DNA of 64,000 nucleotides, from assembly GCA_964035545.1 (NCBI GenBank), contig OZ037765.1:16920698-16984697 (forward strand), written 5' to 3'. Both the position numbers and the translations under genes were made by a program. A model generated the notes under the pieces. That model searched no databases. It was not told the DNA's origin and was given only the letters and a program-made list of their open reading frames with translations. Position 1 is the first letter of the stretch, and each line of letters begins with the position of its first letter. The DNA is from Bugula neritina (taxonomy: Eukaryota; Bryozoa; Gymnolaemata; Cheilostomatida; Bugulidae). This document shows positions 44,201-58,921 of this stretch, piece by piece.

Positions 44201-47200
44201 TCATATCTGCTGATGAGCCCACAGATTTCTGCAGGTGTTGTGATTGCACTTTATTAGTGTAAGGTGATGTGTGCGCATAAGCTGTACTTGGTCTATGATC
44301 TTCCATCTTGTTCTATAAAAAAGACAGCCCCAATAATATTTTAGCCTCATAACTATCTTGCCTGCTATATTGTAATTATCTAAGGATGTTCGACTACAAC
44401 ATACTGTAAGGAGACATATTATTCTAGGATAATGCTCGTTTAGACAATATTTTGCACACAAAACAGTTCTTAATATTTTAAACACATATTGAACATGCAA
44501 AAACATGTATACATTTTTAGAGAGGTGACAAGCCGTCTTATTGCATCTATTACAACAGGCTACACTATGTGCAACAAGCATGCTGTAAATATAGTAATAT
44601 CACCAGAGTAACTTAGCACAATGAACAAAGTATTCACACATGTTATTGCTTCGAGCTTAGTCAGCAACAGCAGCGTGTGTTTCATAACAATGGCAAGGCA
44701 CTCCTATTGAGTTGACACAAACAATACCAGTTAATACAACCACTACAATTGGGACTTTAATAGTTATTACATCACCATTACATAAAATAGCACCAAACAA
44801 CTTTTCCCTTTGAGTAAACTGTCAAGACTAATTCAACTAACAAAATTAAAAAACAATACACTTTTGTAATTGACACTTTTGTCTTTGCCTGTAGCTACAA
44901 CAAGTAGTAATTCACAAAGGAAAATGGGGCCACATTTAGCATAACTTACGTCTACAATTGTGAACTAAAAACATGGAGTTATAATATATCCAAAAGCCAA
45001 GTATATACTGGGTGAATGATATACATGAACCAGAAAAGAGAGAAAAACATCTGTGGCACAACTAAGTAAACACAAAGTAAAACAAAATACCTGATTGATC
45101 ACACTTTTCATTGGATCAGCACTGTTTGGCCGCTGTTCAGATGCTTCACCCATTGAAAGTTTTCCAGCATATTTAGATTTTAGGAGTGTTAGTTCCCTCC
45201 GTACTTTCTCAACCATTTCACTGTTTTCTTTAGTCTAGAACATATGCATGTAGAGGAGATCAATAACACTCTAGCACCTGCTTCCATCTGCCATTTGTTT
45301 AGAGAATGATTCAATATTATGGAAATTGTCTTTACATGGCTTACAGGAAATTTGCAAAAATGCAAAAAAAATTCTTTACTGTACGATGAGACATACTTGG
45401 GAAATATTTAGGTGACATACTCACATTTTTGCTGCCAGTATGTTGATAATGAGAGCTTTTGCTGCCACTACTATTACTGCCAACTGAAGTTGCAACTCTG
45501 GCACCATTTTCATTGACATCACTTTCTGCGAGCATAAATGTATTACTGTGTAGTGTGTTTATATGAACACTATGCAAATATCAGCATGAAACATATACAT
45601 GTATACTATGATTTAAATAGCAAATAAAATACTGTTATTATGGATATCAATGAGCTATAAATTTATTATTTTAAGCAATATAGTTGTGAATGGTTGCCTG
45701 ATGCAGCATCTTAGTGAAACAACAAAATTCAAACCTACCTGGAGGTGGGTGATTCATGGCCTGACTCGTTCGGTATGAAGCCCTCGACTTCAACAGATGA
45801 ATTTTATCTCCCCATGCCTCCTTCACAAATTTCCCTGTAACCCCAAGTTGTTGAAGACTATGCTGTCTGTGAGCTTGCTTAGATATACTCGAGCTACTAT
45901 GGTTAATGCTGTCACTAGATGCGGCTGAGGCAGCTGACTTGGATTTAGTGTCAGCTCCCAACTTTCTCTCATCTCCTTGCTTCACTTCGCTAGTATCTAT
46001 TAGCAGAATACTCAGTTCAAAAAGATGTGAACAAAAAAGATGTGCTGCATGCAGTATTACTAGCTGATGAGGTCAACCACCTACTCAGTGATCAATATCT
46101 CTTATTGTATGTCATAAGAATTCAACAGCAGCCTGAGATGTTCCCATCTAACAGGAAGTAAAAACTTGTTGGTTGGGTGAAATGACACACAAAGCAGCTG
46201 GCACTCTTCATTACATAATTATTACGAACTTTATCAACAAAAACTGAATAAATGGTACAAGCAAAAATGACAGAGAGTACAATTCTCAAATTTACTGTAA
46301 TTTTACATAAGATTATTGTTATGATAAAATAGCAACAGGTTAGTGCAAGTCTACACCCACCTTTAGCAGAGCTATATTCAGACAATGTAGAACAATCAGC
46401 TAAAGACCTGTCTACAGTGCTGCAGGTTATAGTAGACTCCAGAGCTGACTTCTGGGACTCATTGAGAGAGTTCAGCAAAGCAGCTGATGGTTCAGACACA
46501 ACGTAGGACTTGCTGTGGACAGCTTTGTTTCTTTGTATAGCACTCGGTGAATGACTATCTACATCTAATATAAATAGCGTGTTCTATTTTAAACCTCAGA
46601 AAAATTACCATGCAGCTAACAGTAATAAGTTAGCTCAAAATTCAAAGTGTATAGAATGGAGGGTTGGGTGAGAAGCACCCACAAACTCAAGTTCATCCGT
46701 TTTATGGAAGATATAAATGGGTTTACATCCCAACTTTAATAAGAAAATATGCACTGTAAAGCACTCTCCTCATTGGGGCATGTCCATAAGCATGGCTATT
46801 AAAACTAATGAAAACATTGAAGTGGCAATGGTTTTAACATTGTTTACTGGCAAATGTTAGTGACTTCAACAGGAACAGAGAAACACTTTTCATCTGCTAA
46901 ATTATGTTTGCAGTGAGATTGGTAAAAATAGTTTTTGCATTAATACATAATTTCTAAACTTTTGAGTCAGCCAAAGCATGTTGGTTTTAATAGCACCTGT
47001 TTATTCAGATGCTTTTGAAAATGAAAAAAAAATAAATGTGCTTAAAACAGTTTTCTGTAAACTGTGACGACCAAATATAACTGATTTTCTTTTCAAGGAA
47101 ACATCTATTTCTACACAGACCTCTAGAACAGATATATTTAGTATATAGAGCCAGTAGATGTGACAAGCACCTGCAGTAGATGAGGGTGATGTGTCAGTGA

Positions 47201-50200
47201 ATATTGACAGAGGTTGTGTCGAGGTAGAAGATTGAGAGACATCATGTTTATCAATGCAGGACTTAGAACTGACACTGGATATGACTGGGGGATGGCTGCT
47301 CTTTTCTTCTACCCGATTATGGGTTACAGGTAAGTTTTCTGACTTGTCTGGAGAAGGGAAGAATTTAAGAGGCGTCTTCACTCTACCAGCCTAGAAGAAA
47401 AACATTACTAATTAGTAGACTATTTGTTTAACTCTTCAAGATAAGAACAAATAAATTTGCAAAAAAGTGAAGTAAAAATAAAAAATAAATAATGACCACA
47501 GCAAATGCTCTATGGGACAGCAAAATATAGCATCATCATGGCCAACATTTTATTGAACTACGACTGTAAGCCTCAGTAACTGAATTAATTGCCAGATGTC
47601 AAATTTTATAACTTAAAAACTTAATTAAGGAATTCTATACATAAAATTGATCCTATCTTTTATCTATATACTTATAAAAGACTTTTGGATTTGTAGTGTA
47701 TAAGTCCGGGTACTTAAACAGACGCCTTTATAATCTTTCGGCGATTAGAAATGCTAAGACAATGGCTACAATCTGCTGGTGATGACTAAAATATTAATTG
47801 ACATTATGACACCTTTTACTAGCATCACTAAATCTCATGACATTTGCAGGTGAAAAGCATCATGTTAATATTTCAAACAATAATATAACATTCATGAGAC
47901 CTAGATTGAAAGAAGCATATACTGCAGTATCTACAGAAACTTGTTTAAAGACACAAAAACACAATAGGAACCTTGTCAGCTGAGAGTAACGCCTCGGAGG
48001 GTTGCTCGAGAGTGTAAGAGTTGCTACGAAGGAAAAGATGGCTGGAAGGTGAAGGTTGCTTTGTCTCTGGGCAGATTACAGACTGACTGTCGTCTGGTAG
48101 AGGGGTGGTACTCCTCAGAGTGTCGTCCATCGAGTCTTCCACTTCACTAGCCCCGCCCTTCACTTCTGTATGGTGTACTTCTGGCAGCAATTCGCTTAGC
48201 TTCTGCTTCACACTAAAGAATAATACCAGACTGTTTTATCTGCACATCTCTTCAGTATTATCACTGAGTAGTTAATAGGATTGACTGCTAGTAGCCTACT
48301 AACGATAACTTAATGATTTAAAAATATCATTTCGGCTAATTTCAGAGTAATCTTCGGTGATCCATGGATCCTTTGGTGTGTATTTTGTTGCAGGATTTTT
48401 TTCTGAAGGTTTGCTATAAGAAATGGAGATTTTATATAACAAACTACTGCTATGACATGTAAAATGATACTTGGAATGATACTTGATAGCTTTTCTGAAA
48501 AATCCCATGAATAGAATTCATAAATATTGCTACAGTGAAAAAATGTTTGTTCACTTGAGTGCATAGTGTTAGAAGAGGCCATCGTAATTCTGAGACACAC
48601 AAACAGAGAGATGTGACAAACTCAATAGCAAATAGTGATGTTGGTTCAGTGCAGGAGTTTCACAATAGCTAATGTTGGTTGTAATATACTGCTCTAATAA
48701 CAAGCAGCCACTCAACTTATTGATTGACACAGATATATCTTAACTTTATGTTCTAAATTCTTAATGCTATGAATATTTATCTTTTTGAAAATATAACATA
48801 AATTGAGTTTCAGCATGGGGTAATTTCTCAAATAAGTTTTATACAGTAACATTATCAGAGTACTTTGATGAACAAATGATTATAATCTGACCTGCTCTTA
48901 TTCAAATACCTGAATATACTAAAGTATGGATTATACTGCATGATATCTTATTACATAAAAGGTAATATCTTATATAAAAGAAACACTCTGAGAGTATTAC
49001 AGTGAAGTAAATCAAAAATAATAATTTAAATTTTAAAATATCAGCAATAATTAAACACAGGCAGTGTAACTCAACCATTTATTATTCGATAATAAGATAT
49101 GTTAGTTAAGGTTTTTATGTTATACTTCATAAGAATGAAGAAGTATCATAGCAACGGCTACTGCAAGGTCACATGCTGCTGCTGCTGCTTCTTGCCAAGT
49201 TGACAACCAACAAGCATCCCCAGGGTTGATGTTGACTATTCAAAATTAATCTACTTTTATTAAGCAATTATTGCTTCAAGCAAAAAGTGTGTGTGATAAA
49301 ACCTTGTGTGTACACCTTTGTTTATTAAAGAAAGAATCATTGTTTACACAAATAGTCCAGGTATAGCTGAAATTTAACACTTGATAGTAAACAAAGCAGT
49401 GCAGAGATAGCTTAGCAGGCAGTAGTACCCGCTGCTACCCATAACAGCAGTTTAAAGTGAAACTACTATTTTTTATTTTATATAAAAAAGTTCCAAAATT
49501 AGAAGAAAACTTCTTTAATTTCTACATTCAAGACATAGTCAGCATAACTATAACTATAATTCATTCACTTTTTAGCTGCTATCTAATTTTAAAACAACCA
49601 GTCTACCATTCTAGAATAAAAAACACAAGAAGGAAACAATCTAACAATACTATGACAAAAACATTGAACAATTGTTGCATATCACAGCATGAACTATATT
49701 CTGTGATTTATGCAAAAACAGCTTGACAAAGTATTAACTTGGGCCCTTGAATATGCTGATAACAATTTTCAAGTAAGACAAAACAATTTAATTAATCTGC
49801 TTTAATATTAGGACTAAGGCTGTATAACATTTTCAATTTTTATTCAAGGTGATCGTAAATATGTTAATGGATGTTAGGGCCAAAGGAAAAAATTAATATG
49901 TTATTCTATTTCAGACAAAAGTGCTCGGTTTTGAGTTTTTTGTCAGGTATGTGTCCTCTTCTAAACATTGGCTCAAAATAAATTATAGTGTGTTGAGACT
50001 TTCATAACGCAATATCACAACAGCAAATTTGACTTAACCTACTTCTATATTTTAATTGCATTAATGCATTTCTAGCTATAATGAGCCACAGCTTCTTTTC
50101 ATAGGTTTTCCTCGTACCGAACTCAGAGAGTTGCTGCGTGTCTTATGATAGTAGTGCATGAGATAATCATAAATTTTATTCTAATAATGTGATTGTCAAT

Positions 50201-53200
50201 AGGATTTTGATGTATTGACTGAGGTGCTATTACCACTTAGCCTATTTCATGCTGTCTTTCTATCTTAACACTGTTGATTATTTGTATTTTGTGTAATTTT
50301 AAAAAGTGTTATCTAAAACTACGCGGGCACTGCTAAACTTCTGTGTATACAGTCTTAATAGCTCTTTATAGAAATCTTACATCTCTAACTGCTTCAAGGG
50401 AAAATAGCAAAGTAGAGACCTACCACTAATTTGATACAAAATCAGACTTTACTTATGGGTAGGTATCTAGGCCCCCATCACAAGAGCAATTTAGTATTTG
50501 TTCCACACGACTTTGGCATTAATATTGTAGGTAATTTATTTGATTTGGTACCTATCAGGTGCATTCTGTAACCAGTGCTCCATGTTGACTTCACCACTGC
50601 AGTGCAGCTGAGAAATCTTCTCTACTAGCCATTGCTGGGTTAAGTTGTCACTGGCAGGTCGCAGTTTTTCTGGGAGGTGGAGATAATCTACAACATGAAT
50701 GATGATGCTAGCATATTGTTGGGCAATATAGATGGAAATGAGAGGGGCTCGAATATCTACATAATTGGCAAAAAAAAATTTCAAACACAATCTTTTGGTT
50801 TTATGAAAAAAAAAACATTAATAGGGGTTTCTTTGCAAAGTTATGCAGTATATGAATCCTAAACACCTATTGCCACATAATTAGTTACTGGCACGATTTA
50901 TAGCATGTTAAAGTCTGTAAAGTGAAATTTCAACTATAAGGCAGCTAGGATTGATACAATTAGCAGGAAAGTTAAAGGTGGCTATTAGCAATTAATAGCT
51001 GCTATAGACTTAGAAACTAAAATAATTAATTAAATAGTTTCATACTCTGTAAGCTTCTATGAAGGATCTAAAGAAAAGAAAGTAGGTTGTTTGACACTCA
51101 ATTATTTAACAAGTTGAATGGTATCCTTTAGGTTTGCAGAAGTACAGTAACCGCCAAAGGGATTCAAATATTGATAATATTGATCACTGTTCTTCAAACA
51201 GCGGTTGGCTAATGTTAACTGTGGGATCATGATACTTGAGTATTTACTAACAGCTATCACCTGACTGTAATTTGTTTAACATCAACAATGATTTGGATGT
51301 TGTTAAACTTTACTAAGGTTAGCATTACAATCCCATTCTGTAGCTCAAAGTATAGAAAACCAACATTTAATTTTCCTTTTATATTATATACCAAGGCTTT
51401 CACCAATTGGTGTGCTAAAAGAACTTTGAAAACAAAATGTCAATATGATTTTTATTAAAAAGTAAATATAGTTTAGGATACCTTACAGCTGCGACAGCCA
51501 TAATACATGTAACTCGTGTACATAACTGTTGACTTACTGGGACTATTAGAAAGGGAAGTACAGGGCAAACTATCCACATTTGGTGCTACGGCTTTTACAT
51601 GGTTTCCAACCACATCTGAAATCTCTGGCATTGCACTGCTGGTGCTAATCTCATCATCTCCAGTCTTTGCGTGCAGACCATCTCCACTGGCCATACCTTT
51701 GTACAGTCTATCACTTGAATGTTTAATCTCACCAGGTAGCTCTACATCTAGACAATATAAGTACAGTAAATATATGTATAGAGGTTAAAATCTGAAACAA
51801 ACTATTTGCTAACTATAAATGTATGCAGTTGTCAGGTTGTAAATCACCTTTCAGGTCTGTAGTAACAAGGTCATCAAAGCTGGTGTGGACTGGAAGAAGC
51901 TGAATGTCTTCTCCGCCTCCTTTAGCAGGAGGGGCGTGTCTGTGACTCGTATCAGCAACCTGTGAACTCGGGCTACTCTTGAGATCTGGGCTAGATGAAG
52001 CTGCCTCTAGTAGGTCAGCTGTCACAAGAGATGACTTCCGTGATACTTTGCATTCCTTCCCATCTCCACCATCCGACAGGGTTGGTGACTTCTGTGGGGT
52101 AGAATCAAAGGTGCTCTCCCGACTAACTGGAAGAGAGGGGGGTAAGGTGTGTATTCCCTTCAAAGGTTGAGGAGGACCTGGCTCTTTGCTGGGGGAGTTC
52201 TGTTTCTTCAGTGGTTGTGATGCCGTGCGAGACAAAAGCTTGACGGCTGCCGCTGTTGCTGCTCCCTCTTTGTTCGTGTATTTAGGAGAGATGAGAAGAT
52301 TGTGACTAGTGGGAAGTTGATCAGTTACCGGCTCGCTGCCGCTGACTTCCTTTGACAAGTCAGTAACTGCACGTGGCAGCGGAGCTCTACCACTAAACTC
52401 CTCCGACATCAAACTCCTGATAGACATGTCATAGCTACGAGTCAGCTTGTTAATGGCTGAATGCTTGTTGGTGTGTAGAGAACTCATGTCCCCTGACATA
52501 ACTCTTCTGTGCATCTTTGGAGTCGAATCAGACATGATGACTGAAAGTATATTGTACAAGATGATGCGTTTAAATAATTCTTGAGGAAATACAAAATTAG
52601 CAAAAGACATACAGCATTCTTCACATATATAAATAAGAATTATTATTTGGCTATCAAATTTAAAAGCAAGAACAATGAATAATAGACATTAAAAAGACAT
52701 GCGTATGTTACTTGAAGAGAAGAGAACAAGCAGTACCTGTAGGAATGTCTCCAGAACCGGTTCTTCTAAGAGCTTTATCAGAGCCACTTCTCTTGTGGCT
52801 CCTTTCAGATCCACTACGGCGCAACCTGCAGCTGCCGTCAGATCCAGTTCTTCTTACTACAGATTTTGCTGCTGCCTGCAGAGTGTTCTGCTGCTCTGAT
52901 GCCGGCGCATCATGCTGCCTGGGACCTCTGAGAGCTGGTTCGCTGTGTATAGAACTATTAGAAGTACTTCTCCGACGGCTACTAGTGTCAGGACGGGACG
53001 CCTCACTACCACTAGAGCCACCCGACTCTCTACGCCTCCGGTGTATCCTGGGAACTGTCACTACAAACAGATTTCTTGCATCATCACTGTCTGAGGTGTG
53101 TACAGAGTCGGAGTCCTTTCTCCTCAGTAGCTCAGTTTGATGTCTCTTTATTCTTCCTTTCACGCTGCTGTCTCTTTTAGCTATAATGAAATTTTAGTAT

Positions 53201-56200
53201 TATTTTTTACAAGTTTTCTTGATCTTTTTCAAATGTCTAGACAAATCTAAGCAACAGGAAAGGTTGAATTGTTTTATTAAAAAGTAACAGTTGATATTTT
53301 ATTAGTTAACCCTTTTCAATAGCCCTACAGTTGGCAAGATGCCAAATATATTACAATCACTACGAAATTAAATAACATTAGCAGCCAGTAGCAGAGGTGA
53401 AGCACCTTTCATATATGTAAAGTTATCACACAAGTTACAGCCTGCCAGGAATATGTTAAATTTATAGCATAGCAACTGCATATATTCCCAATTGAAAACA
53501 TTGATACCACAAGTCCATAACCTCGTGAAATATAATATAGTATAAATGTGGACATTTCAAGTGTGTTACAGTAAGATTTAGGAGTTGAGTAAATCACTGG
53601 TTGCCAAGCTTCTCATTATGCAATGGATTTTTCATTTGGTGTTTGGAAACAGTTGCATCGAATGAAACCAAAATCATAAGTTTATGCAAACCCAGCAACA
53701 AATTCATCTGTATGAGCATCCATTTGCATAATTGAAGTAGTGAAAATGCAGTGATAAAAGTCTAGCCAAGCATCATTCAACACTTAACATATATACTACT
53801 TCTATGTAGTGTATGCACGCTGGGAGTCAAGAGACAAGATTGTAGACTTTGGCAAATAAACTGAAATTGTAGAGCTTCGGTTGACATAATAAACATCACA
53901 CTTGATGGAGGTAATTAGCGTTGAGGGGTAAAATGTCAATATTAGGTTGAGCAAAAATCAATTTTAATAAAATGGTGGCCTACATGGTGGACTAATTAAT
54001 AGGCAAATGAAGCTGATAACGTGAAAGTTTACCGTGAGGTGGGGAAGGCTTAATATGTATTATCTCCCCTGGCACGCTGGAGTCAGTATCAGCTGCATTG
54101 TTATCAGTCTGTTCAGCAGAAGGCGAATCATCAGCTACAGCTTTGAGTGACTCACTTTTACTCAACGACATTTCTTTCTCGCTGGTCTCTCTCTAAACAG
54201 TCGGTAATTATTATTATTAAGACTAAGTATTTCTGTTAACTCCACATTGACACATGCCAGTTTCCCTTTACATATTATAGTAATGAAAAATATTTGTTTT
54301 ATTCTAATGCTTTTCAATTCTAAATAAAGAAATAAAATGCTACAACCAAGTAAGATGTAATGTTTTTTAGAATAACCACCAATGACAAAACAGAAATAAC
54401 AAAGCTGGCTGCCAAACTGGTTTAAGTTCCTTGTGAGATAATATTTTATAGCAAGCAATTCATCCAGGAGTGTACGTAGAGGCACACTTTACATTAGGGA
54501 GCAGAGAGAATACTTATTAACAGCAGAACAATCATTAATAAGGTGAATGCGTCATCTATGATCTAGGAGACAGTCAGTAACAGGGTAATGATCTTCCAAC
54601 ATGGAGGTAGTCAGTCTCCCAGACCTTTGCAAACCAAGCAACACTGATGAAGTTTTCTAACCTGTATCTCTTCTAAAGATCTCTCAACTCTATTTAGAAA
54701 TTCTTTTTCTCTACTCCTAGTTTTTTGTTTTACTTCTGTGATACAGGCCTGTTTCTTATAAACCTGCATTTCTCTTTGCTTTTCTACTGTCATCTGAAAG
54801 AAAGTGAAAAAGTATGTTTTGTATTTATTATATTATATATTATAAGAGTAATGCATATTAAGTAAATATATTATTATATTTATTAAACTTGTAAAAATGC
54901 TTAAAATATCAGAATTCATTTTATTTCAGCCTAGCAAAACTAAATCTGATGAAAATACCTTGAAAATTTCAATAACATTCCTATAAAAGTGAAACCTGTA
55001 CCTTTAATAGAACTCAAAGTACAGTGTATTCTAATCTCATAAGGAATTAGTAGCATCAGCCTTAAATAGTTTCAGCTCAATAAACATTTTAATAATTTAC
55101 CAGCAACTTATCAATCTTTGAATGTGTCCTGCTAACACGGTTACATGTCAAACAAACAACAAGCTAGATTGTTTACAATTTAAATTTTTAATGTGATACT
55201 AGCCTAGATGCAAAATTTATCTTAAGGTTATAACTGGAAACTATAATGGGCTGTATACGATGAGATATAGGTTTACTCTCAAATAATATATATAAGCCTA
55301 GTGACTCAGCAGAATATTGAGAATTAAACTGGCTGCTGGAATTAGTAATGCATTACTTTACAACACCTGAATACAGGGCACCTTAGGAACATAACTACTA
55401 CTCTGTGTGTAGGAAACTAGAGTGAGAGTGGAAAGGAAGGCAAGTGTAGAACTACTCAATTCAACCTGCTTAATTAATGAGCAAAGTTAGGAACACATAT
55501 AAAGAAATTGAAGTAAAATATAAAACATAACGTTATGAGTTTACATAATACAACAATCACTTGCAAGTCATTCTAGTACAATGTCAAGTCTTTCTGGGGG
55601 TAACTTTACTCATTAAAGAATTAAACACTTAAATACATCAAAAGATTGTTTGAATGAATGAGTAAACACAAAATAGTACGAGTGGCACTGGGTACAACCA
55701 ACAAAGAATTACTAGTTGCTAGGAAGCATCAGGGTGGCTGGCCTTTGGCCACTTCCACTAGAATCTCTGTTTCAACATCATTACAGACATCTAGAAAGTG
55801 TCTATCATAATTAATAGTGAGATATAAATAGTTTAGTTTCTGGACATTTTGTAGAGCCTAGAGATCATGACAGGGGTGGGCAATCTTTGGCCCTTTGCTG
55901 TTTTTCATTTGGCCCTTCCTAATTGCCTGTTATATAATCAGAATAGACTCCTGTTGCTACTCTAAACTAAGAGGATATATATTCATATATCTACATTTAC
56001 TTGAAATAGTCACAAGAATAAAGACTGCTATACACGTACTGGTAGTATATAGAAGTGGATTAGAGTTTCACCTACTCTGCTAAACTGATTGGTGCCTAAA
56101 GGGGTCAAACCCTCCCCTTGACCAAGTTCATTTCTTCATAATATAATATAAGGTTAAAAACAATACATCTACAGTCATTCTAAATCCATTGACAATTGCA

Positions 56201-58921
56201 TAACGAAAAAAACATCTGTTAGTTACCATACAAGGGTTATCTTGTAACTCTAATTAAATACAACAAAAACTGTAAATTGATTAATTTTATTCATACAATG
56301 TAGCCCTTCACAAAAAATTATCTTTTTCAAATAGATCTTATACTAAAAAGGTTGCCCACCTGGTTAATAAAATACTAAAGCCTATTTAGATATTTAATTG
56401 TCCAACATTGCTAACAGCTGAATCATCAGCATTCTTAGGGAAAACCAACTCAGTTATGAGATTGAATGCATATTGTTGTTAAGACGTCTCCATAGTACAC
56501 CCAAACAAAACATGAAACCATGCCGTTAGAGATGTAACTTGGCACACATTTATAATATCAACATTGGAAATTAGTGGAACTGTAGAAGTATTCATGTGGG
56601 AGCCTGTAAGTGTTGTGATTAAATCGTACAGCAACATTCTAAGTATGTGATAATAACTTATGAGAGAAGGGTGTATTAAGAGATATAGAACCCTAAGCAA
56701 AAGTCTAAGCTAAGCGTAGAGGCCAAATTTTATTTGAAAAACATATCTCAATAGGAAAATTTCAACAACATAGCATGTAATAATAAATATGTCAAGTTAC
56801 AACTACTACAACTATAATTATACTAGGCCTACAATAAATATAATTTAATTGTTGAACAGCAACTTATCTTGAGATATATTTGAAACATCATAAAATGGTA
56901 TTATGGAACCTTGAGAATAATAATTCATATTTCATTACTATAACAGATGAAAACTAAAATACTAATAACTGCTTTTAAATAATACAATAATTTAGAAGCA
57001 AAATATTAAATATACCTGGTAGGAGAAAACTTGACTTGACTGGTACAAAACTATCTACATGCTAGCTCTAAACACCCTGGTGCAGTTAGAATTACTATTA
57101 CTCCGATTCTTATCTGCTGTTATGTTGTACTTACTACACACAAAAGATTACTACGTGCATTAGCACGCAGCAGCTGCCTAAGTAGTATTACCACAGCTAT
57201 CGCAATACTGTAAAACATCAGGCGACAAAGAAAACTTGGCAAAGTTCCAATGGAATAAACAATCCATTTATCGAATTAAAATTCGAACTTTGAGAACCAG
57301 TGTATTCATTAGTTAGGTATTACATGCATAGTGCAAATCACCTCTATTGTATCATGTGTAAGCAAGATTCAGATGTAAATGTGACAATAATAATTGGAGC
57401 AGACAAAGCTAGCTTTCTAATTCAATAGTTACTGATAGTAACCAGGGAAAGTGAAACCTCCGATAGAAGCTATCATAAACCAGCTTCTTAACCATGGAAG
57501 GTCTACTATGCACTGCTAATTAAATAATTCAATACATATTTAACTCTTTTTAATTTAATCTTTGAGCCTATATGATATATAAAACAGAAACTATTTAACA
57601 AATAATATTTGAACTGACTCTTTATATCTAATTAAAGTGGGTCTTTAACCCAACAAGTTCAACTGATATAAGTGAAATATCATTAGACAACACACATATT
57701 TATTAAACCTGTAATAGAAAGCATAAAAGTAATTGGGTAGCTCAGCCTACATTATTAGCTAAAAGTACTAAACTATGAATAACTTGTAAGTTGTATATCA
57801 ATTTCATAAAAAAAGTAGAGAATATGAATATTTGCAGCTGTATAAGCCCTTAGCGAAAGTAAATAGATGGAAGTGATAAAGTTATTATTATACCAATGTT
57901 TTTCATTGACCATTCACAACTTTCAAGTATCAAAAAATTAACGATTTTCTAAGAGATTTAAAGTTTTTTTTAGTAAACAGGTAATGTATTTAAATGCTAG
58001 CCAATATTTAAACTATAATTCAAGCATCAGTCAGGAAAATTGTCATAGCTCCAATGTCATCATCAAGCAATGTTTGATTTTAATATTTTAGTGGCATTCC
58101 CATTGGAGAAAACATAATATTGTAGTTGTTTCAAATCTGTGATTATGTGAGATTTTTATCCCTGTGAATATTGCGCAGTAAACTAACAAAACCTTTTTTA
58201 CAGTTTGACTATTTTCAATTAAATTTTTAATTATATCAAACATAATTGTAAATTTACTGTTTAATGTTTAAATTTTATCTTATAGCAAAAAATATTTTGG
58301 CAATTGCTTTACTTTCTCATTTCTCTGACATTAACATCATCAATAACAAAATGTCAATTTTGGTTCTTTGTTCTTCACTTTAAGTTATTGGAAAAATAAT
58401 AGTAAATAAAATATAGCAAGAGACATTTGGTGATGATAGTTAAAACTAAAATGGAAGTGCACACTGCACCATGAAAGATATTTTGTAGGTTTAGTTGATT
58501 AGTTGCAACCGAAATTCAACTGAATAGTTTCAACTGGTGAGTGACTGCAATTACATGAAACAGCATGAATCTTAATTTTAGATATGTATAGACTTATGGA
58601 ATTATATTATCAACTCAGTTGGACCAGGAGAACACAACTCCAAAGTTTAAATTATTTTATTTTCATAAGTTATTTTATTACCAAAATGAGTTGCCTAAAA
58701 TAAGTAGGGACAACTAGGATGCTCAAGTAAAATAGTTACAGATGTTAAGAGCAAGGAGGGTTACAAACCACAGGTGCCAGAATAGGTTGGCCAGAAATTT
58801 TCACCACAGAAGTGTGTGACCTGAAGCCATGCCAGAAGACATTCCACCTCTCCTGCCGCTCTTCCATATGCTGATCTAGAAGATCATTTTCATGACGAAT
58901 AAACTCAATCAACTCTTCCAT
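41276..58921 (-). CDS. CCP110: Centriolar coiled-coil protein of 110 kDa (CP110)
   Basis: Centriole distal-end cap protein that limits centriole length and blocks ciliogenesis. Exons, minus strand: 58921-58769, 54793-54662, 54192-54033, 53180-52737, 52540-51848, 51747-51538, 50687-50552, 48212-47972, 47390-47171, 46564-46361, 45996-45739, 45525-45425, 45234-45091, 44312-44153, 43991-43874, 43431-43092, 42689-42576, 42429-42320, 41968-41819, 41354-41276. All phases agree: 1388 aa, longer than human (about 990). Family landmarks: GQPILAP then EKQREMQVYKKQ near the N-terminus; STPKMHRR in the middle; a basic IQ-like helix IRGHLCRRLLSTSKVQSIVK (about 1180); FQERLLDQ; AALLDIHEIFFELPTENRMS; SATQKVMERKK. 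The centre is low-complexity and poorly conserved. Start chosen at ATG in exon 1 (MEELIEF), 26 bp after an acceptor. Confidence 0.92.
49124..49235 (-). other. Short open stretch with (GCA)n, unidentified
   Basis: In the CCP110 intron between exons 7 and 8. A (GCT/AGC)n trinucleotide tract near 49170-49190 lies in a minus-strand frame reading PGDACWLSTWQEAAAAACD then LAVAVAMILL, ending in a stop. No family recognised and no splice acceptor or phase that fits CCP110. It may be repeat debris or chance. Confidence 0.2.
55871..56362. mobile_element. hAT-type non-autonomous transposon (MITE) candidate
   Basis: Left end CAGGGGTGGGCAATCTTTGG; the right end on the opposite strand reads CAGGTGGGCAACCTTTTTAG. 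CAGGGGTGGGCAA is the usual terminus of many hAT elements. TTGGCCC is repeated just inside the left end. Length about 492 bp, no transposase. No 8-bp target duplication is evident (GATCATGA left, GTTAATAA right), so it is old. It lies in CCP110 intron 1. Confidence 0.65.

Noticed and set aside
52712-53140. Long plus-strand open frame opposite a CCP110 exon
   Set aside because: Mirror of the Arg/Ser-rich coding exon on the minus strand; no independent splice or family support.
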